Of a stretch of 64,000 bases of DNA, positions 18,829 through 27,436 are shown piece by piece. Every line of letters begins with the position of its first letter. Position 1 is the first letter of the stretch. The DNA is from Gemmatimonadota bacterium (GTDB taxonomy: Bacteria > Gemmatimonadota > Gemmatimonadetes > Gemmatimonadales > Gemmatimonadaceae). A program made the translations under genes and the position numbers. The notes under the pieces were generated by a model. That model saw only the letters and a program-made list of their open reading frames with translations. It was not told the origin of the DNA and did not search any database. The DNA lies in assembly GCA_016712265.1 (NCBI GenBank), contig JADJRJ010000031.1, positions 558,001-622,000 of the forward strand, written 5' to 3'.

Positions 18829-20094
18829 CTACCCCGTCTTCACGACGCCGCGCCAATCGGCCGTCGTCCCGTGATACCCCGGAAAGACTAACGATGTCTC
18901 GCCCGCCCCCAGGTGCCGGCCGAGCACCTCGCTGAACACCGTGCGGAAGTCCGTCGTGAGGGCGAGGTCTCGCCCCTCGTGGAGCTGCTCCCGCGCCAGT
19001 CCGGGCCACGTCCCGTGGACCCGGCCGCCGTTCACTTGGCCGCCGACGACGAACATCGCCCCGGCGTGCCCGTGATCGGTCCCTCCGCTGCCGTTGGGCC
19101 GCACCGTGCGCCCAAACTCGGACATCGTCAGGATCAACACGTCGGTCATGCGGTCGCCGAGGTCGGCGATCAGGGCGGCGATGGAGCTGCCAAAGTCGCG
19201 CAATCGCGTGGCCAGCTGGCCGGTGGCGTTGCCCTGGTTCACGTGGGTGTCCCATCCGCCGACGTCGGCGAACGCGACCTCCAGTCCCACGTTGGCCTTG
19301 ATCAACTGGGCAATCTCCCGCAGTCGCTGGCCAAAGGCAGACCGTGGGTAGCTCACGCCGGCCCGCGGCTGGTACTGCTGCGGGTTGGCCGCGCGAAGCA
19401 TCTTCACGGCCTCGAACATCTCAGTGCCAGAGGCGTGCACCACGTCGGCGGTGCCGCTGCGGTACAGGGCCTCCAGCCGATCGGCCGAGGACCCCGTGGC
19501 GCGGACGGTGAAGTCACCTAACGATGACATGGCGATGGCGGCAGACGGCCCCTGAAGGATGCGTGGCGTCTGCGCCGCCATGGCGACACCGCGGAAGGGC
19601 GATGGGTCGCTCGCGCAGGCTTCGCACGTGCCGGCGACGGCAAGGTAGCGGTTGAGCCATCCGTCCCGTGTGCCCTTGAGGTCGGGGGTCCCGCTCTCCA
19701 TGTAGTCCTGTGCGTCGAAATGCGATCGTGTGGCACTGGGCGATCCCACGGCCACGACCGGGGCGAGGATCCCGTCGCGGTACAGGGGCGCGAGGTCGCC
19801 GAGCGCCGGGTGGAGGCCGAACATTCCATCGAGGTCGAGCGCACTGGCGCCGTCCCCTCGCGCGGGCCGCCCGATGGCGAGCGACGCCCGGGCGCTGTAG
19901 TACCCGGCGTCTCCATGCGGTACCAGCATGGAGAGGGCGTCGGCAGCACCACGCTGGAACAGGCAGATCAACACCTTCCCGCGCGCGGCGCGCGGGAGCT
20001 CCAGGCCGAACGCGGTGCGACGGAGGAACGAGGGTGAGAGCCCCATCGTCACGAGGGCCAGGGCTCCGGATTTGACGAAGGCACGGCGTTGCAT
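18829..20094 (-). CDS. DUF1501 family exported protein
   Basis: 421 residues with a Tat-type signal (RRAFVKSGALALVTMG). The body has the DUF1501 hallmarks: LICLFQRGAADALSMLVPHG at the N-terminus, DVGGWDTHVNQG, and MSEFGRTVRPNGSGGTDHGHAG. DUF1501 belongs to the alkaline-phosphatase-like superfamily, and the Asp/His pattern is compatible with a metal site, but activity is unproven. It is the second gene of a two-gene unit, 18 bases after the DUF1800 gene, with GGAGG before the start. These two families travel together in many Proteobacteria, Planctomycetes and Gemmatimonadota. Confidence 0.9.
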   Translation of the reverse strand: MQRRAFVKSGALALVTMGLSPSFLRRTAFGLELPRAARGKVLICLFQRGAADALSMLVPHGDAGYYSARASLAIGRPARGDGASALDLDGMFGLHPALGDLAPLYRDGILAPVVAVGSPSATRSHFDAQDYMESGTPDLKGTRDGWLNRYLAVAGTCEACASDPSPFRGVAMAAQTPRILQGPSAAIAMSSLGDFTVRATGSSADRLEALYRSGTADVVHASGTEMFEAVKMLRAANPQQYQPRAGVSYPRSAFGQRLREIAQLIKANVGLEVAFADVGGWDTHVNQGNATGQLATRLRDFGSSIAALIADLGDRMTDVLILTMSEFGRTVRPNGSGGTDHGHAGAMFVVGGQVNGGRVHGTWPGLAREQLHEGRDLALTTDFRTVFSEVLGRHLGAGETSLVFPGYHGTTADWRGVVKTG

Positions 20095-20112
20095 GGGAAT
20101 CCTCCTGGGAGC

Positions 20113-21921
20113 CTAACGGCGCTGGAATTCGGGGGAACCGATCGCGAGGGCGATCAGTTGGTCGAGCCCCCGGAGTGGAGGGAGGGGCCGCCCTGCGAGC
20201 GCGGCACCACGGCGCGCGAGCGGATTCGCGCGGTCGCTGGTGGGCGAGGACCGTTCCACTCCGCGCATGCGTCCGGTCATGGACTCCGCCTCGCCCTGGG
20301 CGGGGTCGGCATCAGCACCGGGCCCCGTGAGCAGCGGGTTCTGGCCGCTGGCGAGGATTTCACGCGTCTCCGGTGAGGCCGCTCCCCCCAACAAAGTGGC
20401 GATCACACCGTCGACCTGTGCGGCCGCGGGGAGCGCCGCGAGGCGCGCATAGTCCGGCCAGGCGGAGAGGCGCGTCCCTGGCACACGACTCGCCCCGACC
20501 TGCAGCCCGAAGTTGATGCGCGCGAGGATCGCGCCCGTGTTCATCCACTCGTCCCCCGTCTCGGGCCACCCATCCGGTGCCTGGTGCCCATAGAGGGGTT
20601 GACCGAGCTGGGCCACGACGGCGGCCGACAGGACCGTGGTGTCCGCCCGGCCACCGAGCACACGCACGGCACTCACGACAACCTCGAACGGCGACTTGAC
20701 CTTCACGCGCCAGGCGCTGCGGTCGAAGAACTCCGGTGCCGTCACGATCGAGCGGACGACTGCCCGGAGGTCGCCGTCTGTCTCGCGAAAGACCTCCGCC
20801 GCGCGATCCACGAGGGCATCGGGGGGGGCGTCGGACACGAGGCGCACCGCGAGTTTGCGCGCGATATGACGCGCCGTCGAGGGATGGCGGGCGAGCAGGT
20901 CGAGGACGCGTTCCCCCTCCTCCTCACCCCTCCCGGCAGGGAATCGCTCGCCCAGGATTCGCTTGTCGCCTGCATCGTGTGCCGCGCGGTTGAAGAAAAA
21001 GCCGTCCGGTTGACCTGGGCGCACGCCCCATCCCGTGAGCGCCCGGGCGACCTCGATCACGTCCTGCTGCGAGTATCCGCCGTCGACCCCAAGGGTGTGG
21101 AGCTCGAGCAGTTCCCGTGCGTAGTTCTCGTTCAGCCCCCGCGGGCGTCGCGCGAGGGCCCGCTCGAGCGTCGCCGAGTCCACGTTGGCCACGCGCCCCT
21201 GGCGCACCGCTCGGCGTGCCAGCCCGACACGCCGTTGCGCCACGCGCCGGTCGACGAGCGTCGGGCGGGTGGAATCCGCAACGCTCTGCGCATTATCGAG
21301 GTAGGTCAGCATCGCCGGACTCTTGGCCACGGCCCCGAGGAGGTCGCGAAACCGACCCATGACCCGCGGGCGAATCACGTCCTGCTCATACGATGGCAGG
21401 AGGTAGCGCATCCCCGCGTTCTTGCCGACGAACACGTTGAAGTGATTGAGCCAGAAGTCGGTCATCACCTCGTCGAGTTGCCGTTCCGCGATCACCGCAC
21501 GGGCGACGCGCGCGCTCAGGAGTTGCGTCACGAGCGTACGCCCGGCGCGCACCTGGGCCGCCAGGGCGAGGGAGTCTTCACGCGACAAGCGGCCACCCGT
21601 GACCAGCCGGGTGAGCGAGGCGGGCGGCGGATACGCGCGTCGCAGTTCGGCGGGCGACCGGCCAAGGTCCGGCCAGTTGTTCAGGAGCGCGACCACGGAC
21701 GGGTCGGTACCGCGGGCCGGCTGCAATTGGTCGGCGATCCATCCGTCCACACCGCGCGCCAGGACGCGATCCACCTCGCCGTGCCGCGGCCCGAAGGCGA
21801 GACGATGCAGGACGTGCGAGGCGCGTTCGCGTTCGGTAAGCGTGTCCGATCGCCCCGCCGACCCTGGGCCGAGGAACATCGCAACCAACAACGGAATGCT
21901 GGACCGGAGGTGGGGTACCAT
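20113..21921 (-). CDS. DUF1800 family exported protein
   Basis: 602 residues from the ATG that opens a signal peptide (SIPLLVAMFLGPGSAG) and has CTGGAG upstream; the longer frame would run through another gene. DUF1800 features include HVLHRLAFGPRHGEVDRV at the start of the mature protein, the DFWLNHFNVFVGKN block, RGLNENYARELLELHTLGVDGGYSQQDV, and FEVVVSAVRVLGG near the C-terminus. The family has no known enzymatic activity but is consistently exported with DUF1501, its downstream neighbour here. The stop codon lies in a CCTAACG motif. Confidence 0.9.
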   Translation of the reverse strand: MVPHLRSSIPLLVAMFLGPGSAGRSDTLTERERASHVLHRLAFGPRHGEVDRVLARGVDGWIADQLQPARGTDPSVVALLNNWPDLGRSPAELRRAYPPPASLTRLVTGGRLSREDSLALAAQVRAGRTLVTQLLSARVARAVIAERQLDEVMTDFWLNHFNVFVGKNAGMRYLLPSYEQDVIRPRVMGRFRDLLGAVAKSPAMLTYLDNAQSVADSTRPTLVDRRVAQRRVGLARRAVRQGRVANVDSATLERALARRPRGLNENYARELLELHTLGVDGGYSQQDVIEVARALTGWGVRPGQPDGFFFNRAAHDAGDKRILGERFPAGRGEEEGERVLDLLARHPSTARHIARKLAVRLVSDAPPDALVDRAAEVFRETDGDLRAVVRSIVTAPEFFDRSAWRVKVKSPFEVVVSAVRVLGGRADTTVLSAAVVAQLGQPLYGHQAPDGWPETGDEWMNTGAILARINFGLQVGASRVPGTRLSAWPDYARLAALPAAAQVDGVIATLLGGAASPETREILASGQNPLLTGPGADADPAQGEAESMTGRMRGVERSSPTSDRANPLARRGAALAGRPLPPLRGLDQLIALAIGSPEFQRR

Positions 21922-22047
21922 GGGGGACTCCAGGGAAGGCGGACCTGGGGGGTGGGACGTGGGACGGGGAGTGGCGTTAACGGCCTCAAGGTGGGAGAGG
22001 GTAGGGCCGACACTGTGACCAGTACCCCCCAACACCGCGCTCTTGCC

Positions 22048-22317
22048 ATGTCCGAGGAGACCCTTGCATTCGGCCCCGTCGCCACGCTGCGCACCGCGCG
22101 TGAGCTGCTGGACCGCGCACGCGGGGTTGGCTCGACGGCGGCCTCTGTCGTGGTGGATTGCGGAGAGCTGCGGCAATGCGACGCTGCCGGACTGCAGGTG
22201 CTGCTCGCGTTGCGCGCGGCACTGACGGCACGCGGCGGGCTCTTCCGGATCGTGAACGTTCCCGCGGACCTCCGGTGGCGGTTCGACTTCGTCGGCTTGC
22301 CGTACGCCGCCGCCTGA
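22048..22317 (+). CDS. STAS-domain protein at the head of the chemotaxis operon
   Basis: 89 residues forming one STAS (anti-sigma-factor antagonist-like) domain: central strand VVVDCGELRQCDAAGLQVLLALR, then the alpha/beta tail. In antagonists such as SpoIIAA the phospho-acceptor follows the Asp (DSxGL). Here the sequence is D45-A46-A47-G48-L49, so the Ser/Thr is missing and regulation by phosphorylation is unlikely. It lies 25 bases before cheY, on the same strand, so it probably belongs to the operon. It may act as a binding module rather than a switch. Start was chosen at the ATG that fits the domain length. Confidence 0.75.
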   Translation: MSEETLAFGPVATLRTARELLDRARGVGSTAASVVVDCGELRQCDAAGLQVLLALRAALTARGGLFRIVNVPADLRWRFDFVGLPYAAA

Positions 22318-22342
22318 TTCCCGTCTTCACCCCAGACGCCAC

Positions 22343-22708
22343 ATGGCAAAGACAGCTTTGGTCGTGGACGATTCGACCACGATGCGTGAGATGGTCTCGT
22401 ACTCGCTGAAGGAAGCCGGCTTCGAGACCCTGACGGCCGGCGACGGCCAGCAGGCGCTCGACGTCCTGCAGGGCAAGTCGGTCGACTTGATCATCTCGGA
22501 CCTCAACATGCCGGTGATGGACGGCCTCACGTTCATCAAGAACGCGCGCCAGCGTGAGGAGCTCAAGGGTGTGCCCATCCTCATGCTCACCACGGAATCG
22601 CAGGCGAGCATGAAGGAACAGGGGAAGGCGGCCGGTGCCACGGGATGGCTCGTGAAGCCGTTCAATCCCGAGATGCTGCTGAAGGTCATCGCCAAGGTCG
22701 TCCCCTGA
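22343..22708 (+). CDS. cheY: Chemotaxis response regulator CheY
   Basis: 121 residues, a single receiver domain. All catalytic positions are visible: acidic pair D9/D10, phospho-acceptor D53, T83 and K105. It carries the signal from CheA to the motor. It is the only stand-alone receiver in the operon; two more receivers are fused in the last gene. Both a CheZ-like and a CheX-like phosphatase follow downstream to dephosphorylate it. Confidence 0.97.
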   Translation: MAKTALVVDDSTTMREMVSYSLKEAGFETLTAGDGQQALDVLQGKSVDLIISDLNMPVMDGLTFIKNARQREELKGVPILMLTTESQASMKEQGKAAGATGWLVKPFNPEMLLKVIAKVVP

Positions 22709-22736
22709 GCGCGCGCAACGATCGACCGGTGCGCGC

Positions 22737-24785
22737 ATGAGCCACGAGACGGATCCATTCGCCGAGTTCAGCGAGGCGTTCTTTGAGGAAGCGGCCGAAC
22801 ATGTCGCGACCGTCGAGGACGGCCTGCTGCGACTCGACGCGGGCACCCTGGGGGTCGAGGGGATGCATGGCGTCTTTCGCGCGGTGCATTCCATCAAGGG
22901 GCTCGCCGCGACGCTGGGCTTTGGGGAAGTCGCCGCCTTCACCCACGAATTCGAGAGTGTCCTGGACCGACTGCGCAGCGGCACGATGGTGTCGACGCCA
23001 GCGTTGGCCCAGCTACTCCTGCGTTCCAATGACACCCTGAAGACCCTGCTCGACGCGAGTCGCGCGGGCCGCGCCTCCTCGGTGCCGGTGGCTGAGGAGA
23101 CGGCCGCGTTGAAGGCGGTGCTCCACGGAACAAACACAGGCGCGCCGACGGCCACCACCGCCGCCGTGGACGCCACGGACGTCGCGACGGGTCCCCGCCA
23201 GTACTCGATTCGCTTCCTTCCGCGACCGGGGTTGTTCGCGACCGGACAGGATCCCATGCTGGTTGTCCGGGAGCTGGCAGAGCTGGGCGACGAGGTCTCC
23301 GTGGTGTGCGAGACCACCCGATTGCCCGCGATCGACGCACTGGACCCGGAGCAGTGTTACCTGATCTGGGTCGTGAAAGTGACGACCACGGCCGCCCGCG
23401 ACGTCATCGAACAGGCGTTCATGTTCATCGAGGACGACTGCGAGTATTCCCTCCGTGACGTGACGGACGACCCCTCGCGTGCCGGCGTGGCAGCCTTTGC
23501 CCCGACGCTCAAGCAGGTCGCGGCGGCTGCGGTGGGCGACCCGAAGCCGGTCGCGGCCGAGGCGACCTCGATTCGTGTCCCGACGGACAAGGTCGATGCG
23601 CTCGTCGACCTGGTGGGAGAGCTCGTGATCTCCCAGGCCATGGTCAACCAGATCGCCACGACCTTTGACCTGGGGCGCCTGAAGGAACTGCAGGACGCAC
23701 TGGCGTCCCTCGATCGCAGCACGCGTGACTTGCAGGAGCGGGTCATGAGCGTCCGCATGTTGCCCGTCGCAACGGTCTTCAACCGTTTTCCACGCCTGGT
23801 GCGCGACGTCTCTGGCAAGATCGGCAAGAAGGTGCGCCTCGAGTTGCAAGGCGCCGAGACCGAGCTGGACAAGGGGATGATCGAGCGGATTGGCGATCCG
23901 CTGACACACCTCGTGCGGAACGCGATCGATCACGGGCTGGAAACGCCGGCGGATCGGCTCGCAGCCGGCAAGTCCGACACGGGGACGGTGATGCTTCGCG
24001 CCTTCCACGAAGGCGGCACCGTGGTCATTGAGGTGTCGGACGACGGACGGGGCCTCAATACGGGGCGCATTCGCGAGAAGGCGATCACCAACGGGCTGAT
24101 CCGCGCGGACGAGGTCCTCAGTGACGACGAGTTGCACGCGCTCATCTTCGCGCCGGGCTTCTCGACCGCGGCGCAAGTCAGCGACCTGAGTGGTCGCGGC
24201 GTCGGGATGGACGTCGTGAAGCGCAACGTGGAAGGGATGAGTGGCTCGGTGGCCGTGGCGTCCACGCCCGGGCAGGGCAGTCGGGTTCGCATTCGCCTGC
24301 CGCTGACGCTGGCCATTCTGGATGGCCTCATCGTGGGTGTGGGCGGGGCGAGCTACGTCCTCCCGCTGCTGTCCGTGGTTGAGTCGCTGCGGCCGAACCC
24401 GCGGGACGTGCGGACGATCCTCGGCGACGGGGAGGTCCTCGTCGTCCGCGGGGAGAGCCTCCCATTTGTGCGACTGCACAGCGTCTTTGGCCACCCCACG
24501 GCGACGACGGAGCCCAGCCAGGCGATCGTGGTGATCGCCGAGACGGACGGCCGGCGGTTCGGCCTGATGGTGGACGACGTTCTGGGTCAGCAGCAGGTGG
24601 TCATCAAGAACCTCGAAGCCAACTATCGCAAGCTGGATGGCGTGATGGGCGCGACGATCCTTGGGGATGGTCGCGTCTCCCTGATCTGCGACATCCAGGA
24701 ACTGTTCCGCTTCACCACCACCCGTCGCCATGCGGCGGACATCGGCGCCACGACGGTTGGGGCGCCCGAGGACATCTTCGCATGA
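22737..24785 (+). CDS. cheA: Chemotaxis histidine kinase CheA
   Basis: 682 residues. P1 (Hpt) domain with phospho-His H51 in HSIKGLAATLGF; a P2-like regulator-binding segment around residues 155-260; P3 dimerisation helices (VDALVDLVGELVISQAMVNQ); P4 ATPase with N box HLVRNAIDHGLE, G1 DDGRGLN and G2 GRGVGMDVVK; P5 CheW-like domain at the C-terminus. It autophosphorylates in response to receptor state and feeds CheY and CheB. It overlaps cheW by four bases, so the two are translationally coupled. Its end, APEDIFA, is only loosely like the Phe-ending tails of other operon members. Confidence 0.97.
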   Translation: MSHETDPFAEFSEAFFEEAAEHVATVEDGLLRLDAGTLGVEGMHGVFRAVHSIKGLAATLGFGEVAAFTHEFESVLDRLRSGTMVSTPALAQLLLRSNDTLKTLLDASRAGRASSVPVAEETAALKAVLHGTNTGAPTATTAAVDATDVATGPRQYSIRFLPRPGLFATGQDPMLVVRELAELGDEVSVVCETTRLPAIDALDPEQCYLIWVVKVTTTAARDVIEQAFMFIEDDCEYSLRDVTDDPSRAGVAAFAPTLKQVAAAAVGDPKPVAAEATSIRVPTDKVDALVDLVGELVISQAMVNQIATTFDLGRLKELQDALASLDRSTRDLQERVMSVRMLPVATVFNRFPRLVRDVSGKIGKKVRLELQGAETELDKGMIERIGDPLTHLVRNAIDHGLETPADRLAAGKSDTGTVMLRAFHEGGTVVIEVSDDGRGLNTGRIREKAITNGLIRADEVLSDDELHALIFAPGFSTAAQVSDLSGRGVGMDVVKRNVEGMSGSVAVASTPGQGSRVRIRLPLTLAILDGLIVGVGGASYVLPLLSVVESLRPNPRDVRTILGDGEVLVVRGESLPFVRLHSVFGHPTATTEPSQAIVVIAETDGRRFGLMVDDVLGQQQVVIKNLEANYRKLDGVMGATILGDGRVSLICDIQELFRFTTTRRHAADIGATTVGAPEDIFA

Positions 24786-25267
24786 CCGCCCCGACGTTCG
24801 CGCAGGACCTGGATGTGGCGTCCGATGCCAACCAGTACCTCACCTTCCAGCTCGGCGACCAGGAGTACGGGCTGGAGATCCTGGCGGTTCAGGAGATCAA
24901 GGGACTGAGCGCCATCACGCGCATGCCCAACACGCCGATGCATGTGAAGGGCGTGACCAACCTGCGTGGGGCCGTGGTCCCGATCCTCGACCTCCGCGTG
25001 CGCTTCGGGCTCGCCGAGCGCGAGTACGACCGCTTCACGGTGTTCATCATCGCCACCGTGGGGTCGAAGGTGGTCGGGTTGGTGGTCGACGCCGTCGAGG
25101 ATGTCATCGACCTGGCGCCGGACGCCATCCAACCCACCCCGGAACTGGCCAGTGCCCTGGGCGGCGCCTATGTCCGCGGCATTGCCCACGTCGGCGAGCG
25201 ACTCGTCGCCCTGCTCGACATCGAGAAGATCGTAAGCGGCGATCTCGCCCTGCTCGACGCTGCCTGA
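24782..25267 (+). CDS. cheW: Chemotaxis coupling protein CheW
   Basis: 161 residues, a single CheW domain (LTFQLGDQEYGLEILAVQEI, then TNLRGAVVPILDLRVRFG). It links the receptor hairpin tip to CheA. The start overlaps the cheA stop by four bases. Nothing is unusual except a 20-residue N-terminal extension. Confidence 0.96.
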   Translation: MTAPTFAQDLDVASDANQYLTFQLGDQEYGLEILAVQEIKGLSAITRMPNTPMHVKGVTNLRGAVVPILDLRVRFGLAEREYDRFTVFIIATVGSKVVGLVVDAVEDVIDLAPDAIQPTPELASALGGAYVRGIAHVGERLVALLDIEKIVSGDLALLDAA

Positions 25268-25322
25268 TCGCGCTGCACCCCTCACTCCCCCACCGCGTAC
25301 GCCCCCTCGCACGGATACTCCC

Positions 25323-27410
25323 ATGAACGCACGTTTCGCCATTCGCAGCGTCAAGACCAAGCTGCTCATTGCCTTCCTCGGCCTGGGGCTCGTGCCCATG
25401 GCCACGGTCGGGTTCCTTGCCTACCAGCGCGGAACCGAAAGCCTCACCGAGGACGCCGGCAACACCCAGGTCACGACCGCCTACAACGTGGCGGACAAGA
25501 TCGACCGGAATTACTTCGAGCGGTACGGCGATGTCCAGGCGTTCTCGCTGGCCGCGGGACGCATTCGCGACTGGGATAAGCTGCGGAGCCTTACGGACGA
25601 ATACATGGTGGCCTACGGCTTCTACGACCTCATGATCGTCGCAGATCGTGCGGGGAAGATTCAGGTCGTGAACTCTGTGGATCCAACCGGCAAGCCGCTG
25701 GACACGCGCACCATCGCGGGCACGGACGTGTCGAGTGAAGACTGGTTCCAGAAGGGGATCAACGGCGGGATCAAGGCGGGCGAGACGCTGACGGATGCGC
25801 CGGCACGGCACGATTGGACCACCGCCCTGTATGGCGACGAGGAGATCGTCACCACCTTCACGTCGGCCATCCGCGACGCCAGCGGAAATGTCATTGGTGT
25901 GTGGCGGAACTACGCGTCGCTCCAGCGCATTGCTGATGGCATCCTGGGAGACGCCCGGAAGGCCGCAAAGCAGGCAAGCAACACCGACCTCGTCTTTACC
26001 CTGGTCGACAGCAAGGGGATCAAGTTGCACGACGACCTGTCGGAAGAGGGCGAGCTCACCCAGAACCTTGCCACTGAATGGGAGTCGGCGCGTCGGGCCG
26101 CGGCCCACGAGCTCGGTTACGTGCGCCAGGTGGACGCAGCTACGCATACGGCCTACATCGCGGGGTTTGCCGCGTCGTCCCAGGCGTTCATGCCGAAGTA
26201 TGGATGGGGCGTCATCGTGCGCGTGACCGAGGTCCAGGCCCTGGCCCGGGCCAATGCGCTTCGCAACGCGATGCTTGGCGTCGGTGGGGTGGCGGCAGTG
26301 CTCCTGATCCTCGCAGCCCTCTGGATGGCGGGCTCGATCGCACGGCCCATTGCGACCACGGCACAGGTCATGCGCTCGATTTCCGAAGATGGCGACCTGA
26401 CCAAGCGCTTGACGGCCACATCGCAGGATGAGCTCGGGGACCTGGCTGACTCGTTCAACTCCTTTGTTGCTCGGCTCGGGGACATCGCGCAAGGCATTCG
26501 CGGATCCTCGGCGAACGTGGCCACCGCATCGCGCGAGCTCTCGTCCGTCGCAGACGATATCTCGTCGGCGGCGCAGTCACAGGCCTCGTCGCTGGAACAG
26601 ACGGCTGCGAGCATGGAACAGATCACAGCGACGGTCAAGCAGAACGCCGAGAACGCCGGCCAGGCCAGCCGACTCGCGACGACGGCGCGTGAAGTCGCGG
26701 ACAAGGGCGGGCGCGTGGTCGGTGATGCGGTTGGGGCGATGAGCGAGATCAACCGGTCGTCCAAGAAGATCGCCGAGATCATCACCACGATCGACGAAAT
26801 CGCCTTCCAGACCAACTTGCTGGCGCTCAACGCCGCCGTGGAGGCCGCCCGCGCCGGGGCCCAGGGGCGTGGGTTCGCCGTCGTTGCGGCCGAAGTGCGG
26901 TCGCTCGCGGCACGCTCGGCCTCGGCGGCCAAGGAAATCAAGGGATTGATCCAGGAGTCGTCCAGCAAGGTTGAGCTGGGGACCCAGCTGGTGAACCAGT
27001 CGGGCCAGACGCTCGACGAGATCGTGACCAGCGTGAAGCGCGTGACGGACATCGTGGCCGAGATCGCCGCCGCGAGCCGCGAGCAGAGCGTGGGGATCGA
27101 GGAGGTCAACCGCGCGGTCTCGCAGATGGACCAGATCACGCAGCAGAATGCCGCGCAGAACGAAGAGTTGTCGGCGACCGCGGGCACGCTGTCTGGTCAG
27201 GCGCGGGAGTTGGATGCCCTGGTCTCGTGGTTCAAGCTGGAGCACGGAGGTGCGGCCCCCGCCGGACGGGCGATCGAGGCACCCATCGGCCGTGCGCCGC
27301 GCGCCATGAAGCGGCGTGGCAGTGAATCCACCGGGCCGGTCCGGGAGCAACCTGCGGCTAGCGCCGCAGCGGCCGCGGAAGCAGAGCTCGACGGCTTCGT
27401 CGACTTCTGA
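25323..27410 (+). CDS. Methyl-accepting chemotaxis protein with dCache-like sensor
   Basis: 695 residues, the only receptor in the operon. TM1 lies at about 13-34 and TM2 at about 317-339; the 280 residues between form a periplasmic ligand-binding region of double-Cache size, with SVDPTGKPLDT-type Cache features. HAMP follows TM2. The cytoplasmic bundle has the conserved tip EIAFQTNLLALNAAVEAARAG around residues 490-510. A long Ala/Gly-rich linker ends in AELDGFVDF, a Phe-terminal acidic tail resembling those of three other operon proteins. The ligand is unknown; Cache receptors bind small molecules such as amino or organic acids. Confidence 0.95.
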   Translation: MNARFAIRSVKTKLLIAFLGLGLVPMATVGFLAYQRGTESLTEDAGNTQVTTAYNVADKIDRNYFERYGDVQAFSLAAGRIRDWDKLRSLTDEYMVAYGFYDLMIVADRAGKIQVVNSVDPTGKPLDTRTIAGTDVSSEDWFQKGINGGIKAGETLTDAPARHDWTTALYGDEEIVTTFTSAIRDASGNVIGVWRNYASLQRIADGILGDARKAAKQASNTDLVFTLVDSKGIKLHDDLSEEGELTQNLATEWESARRAAAHELGYVRQVDAATHTAYIAGFAASSQAFMPKYGWGVIVRVTEVQALARANALRNAMLGVGGVAAVLLILAALWMAGSIARPIATTAQVMRSISEDGDLTKRLTATSQDELGDLADSFNSFVARLGDIAQGIRGSSANVATASRELSSVADDISSAAQSQASSLEQTAASMEQITATVKQNAENAGQASRLATTAREVADKGGRVVGDAVGAMSEINRSSKKIAEIITTIDEIAFQTNLLALNAAVEAARAGAQGRGFAVVAAEVRSLAARSASAAKEIKGLIQESSSKVELGTQLVNQSGQTLDEIVTSVKRVTDIVAEIAAASREQSVGIEEVNRAVSQMDQITQQNAAQNEELSATAGTLSGQARELDALVSWFKLEHGGAAPAGRAIEAPIGRAPRAMKRRGSESTGPVREQPAASAAAAAEAELDGFVDF

Positions 27411-27436
27411 CCGCCACGTCTGCTGGAGCTGCGCTG

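Noticed and set aside
20584..22317. Long plus-strand open frame antisense to the DUF1800 gene
   Set aside because: Only its last 89 codons match a family (STAS). The rest mirrors DUF1800, which has full homology and a signal peptide on the other strand; long antisense frames are common at this GC content.
23013..24731. 572-codon minus-strand frame antisense to cheA
   Set aside because: His/Arg/Asp-rich composition of a shadow frame; cheA on the plus strand is certain.
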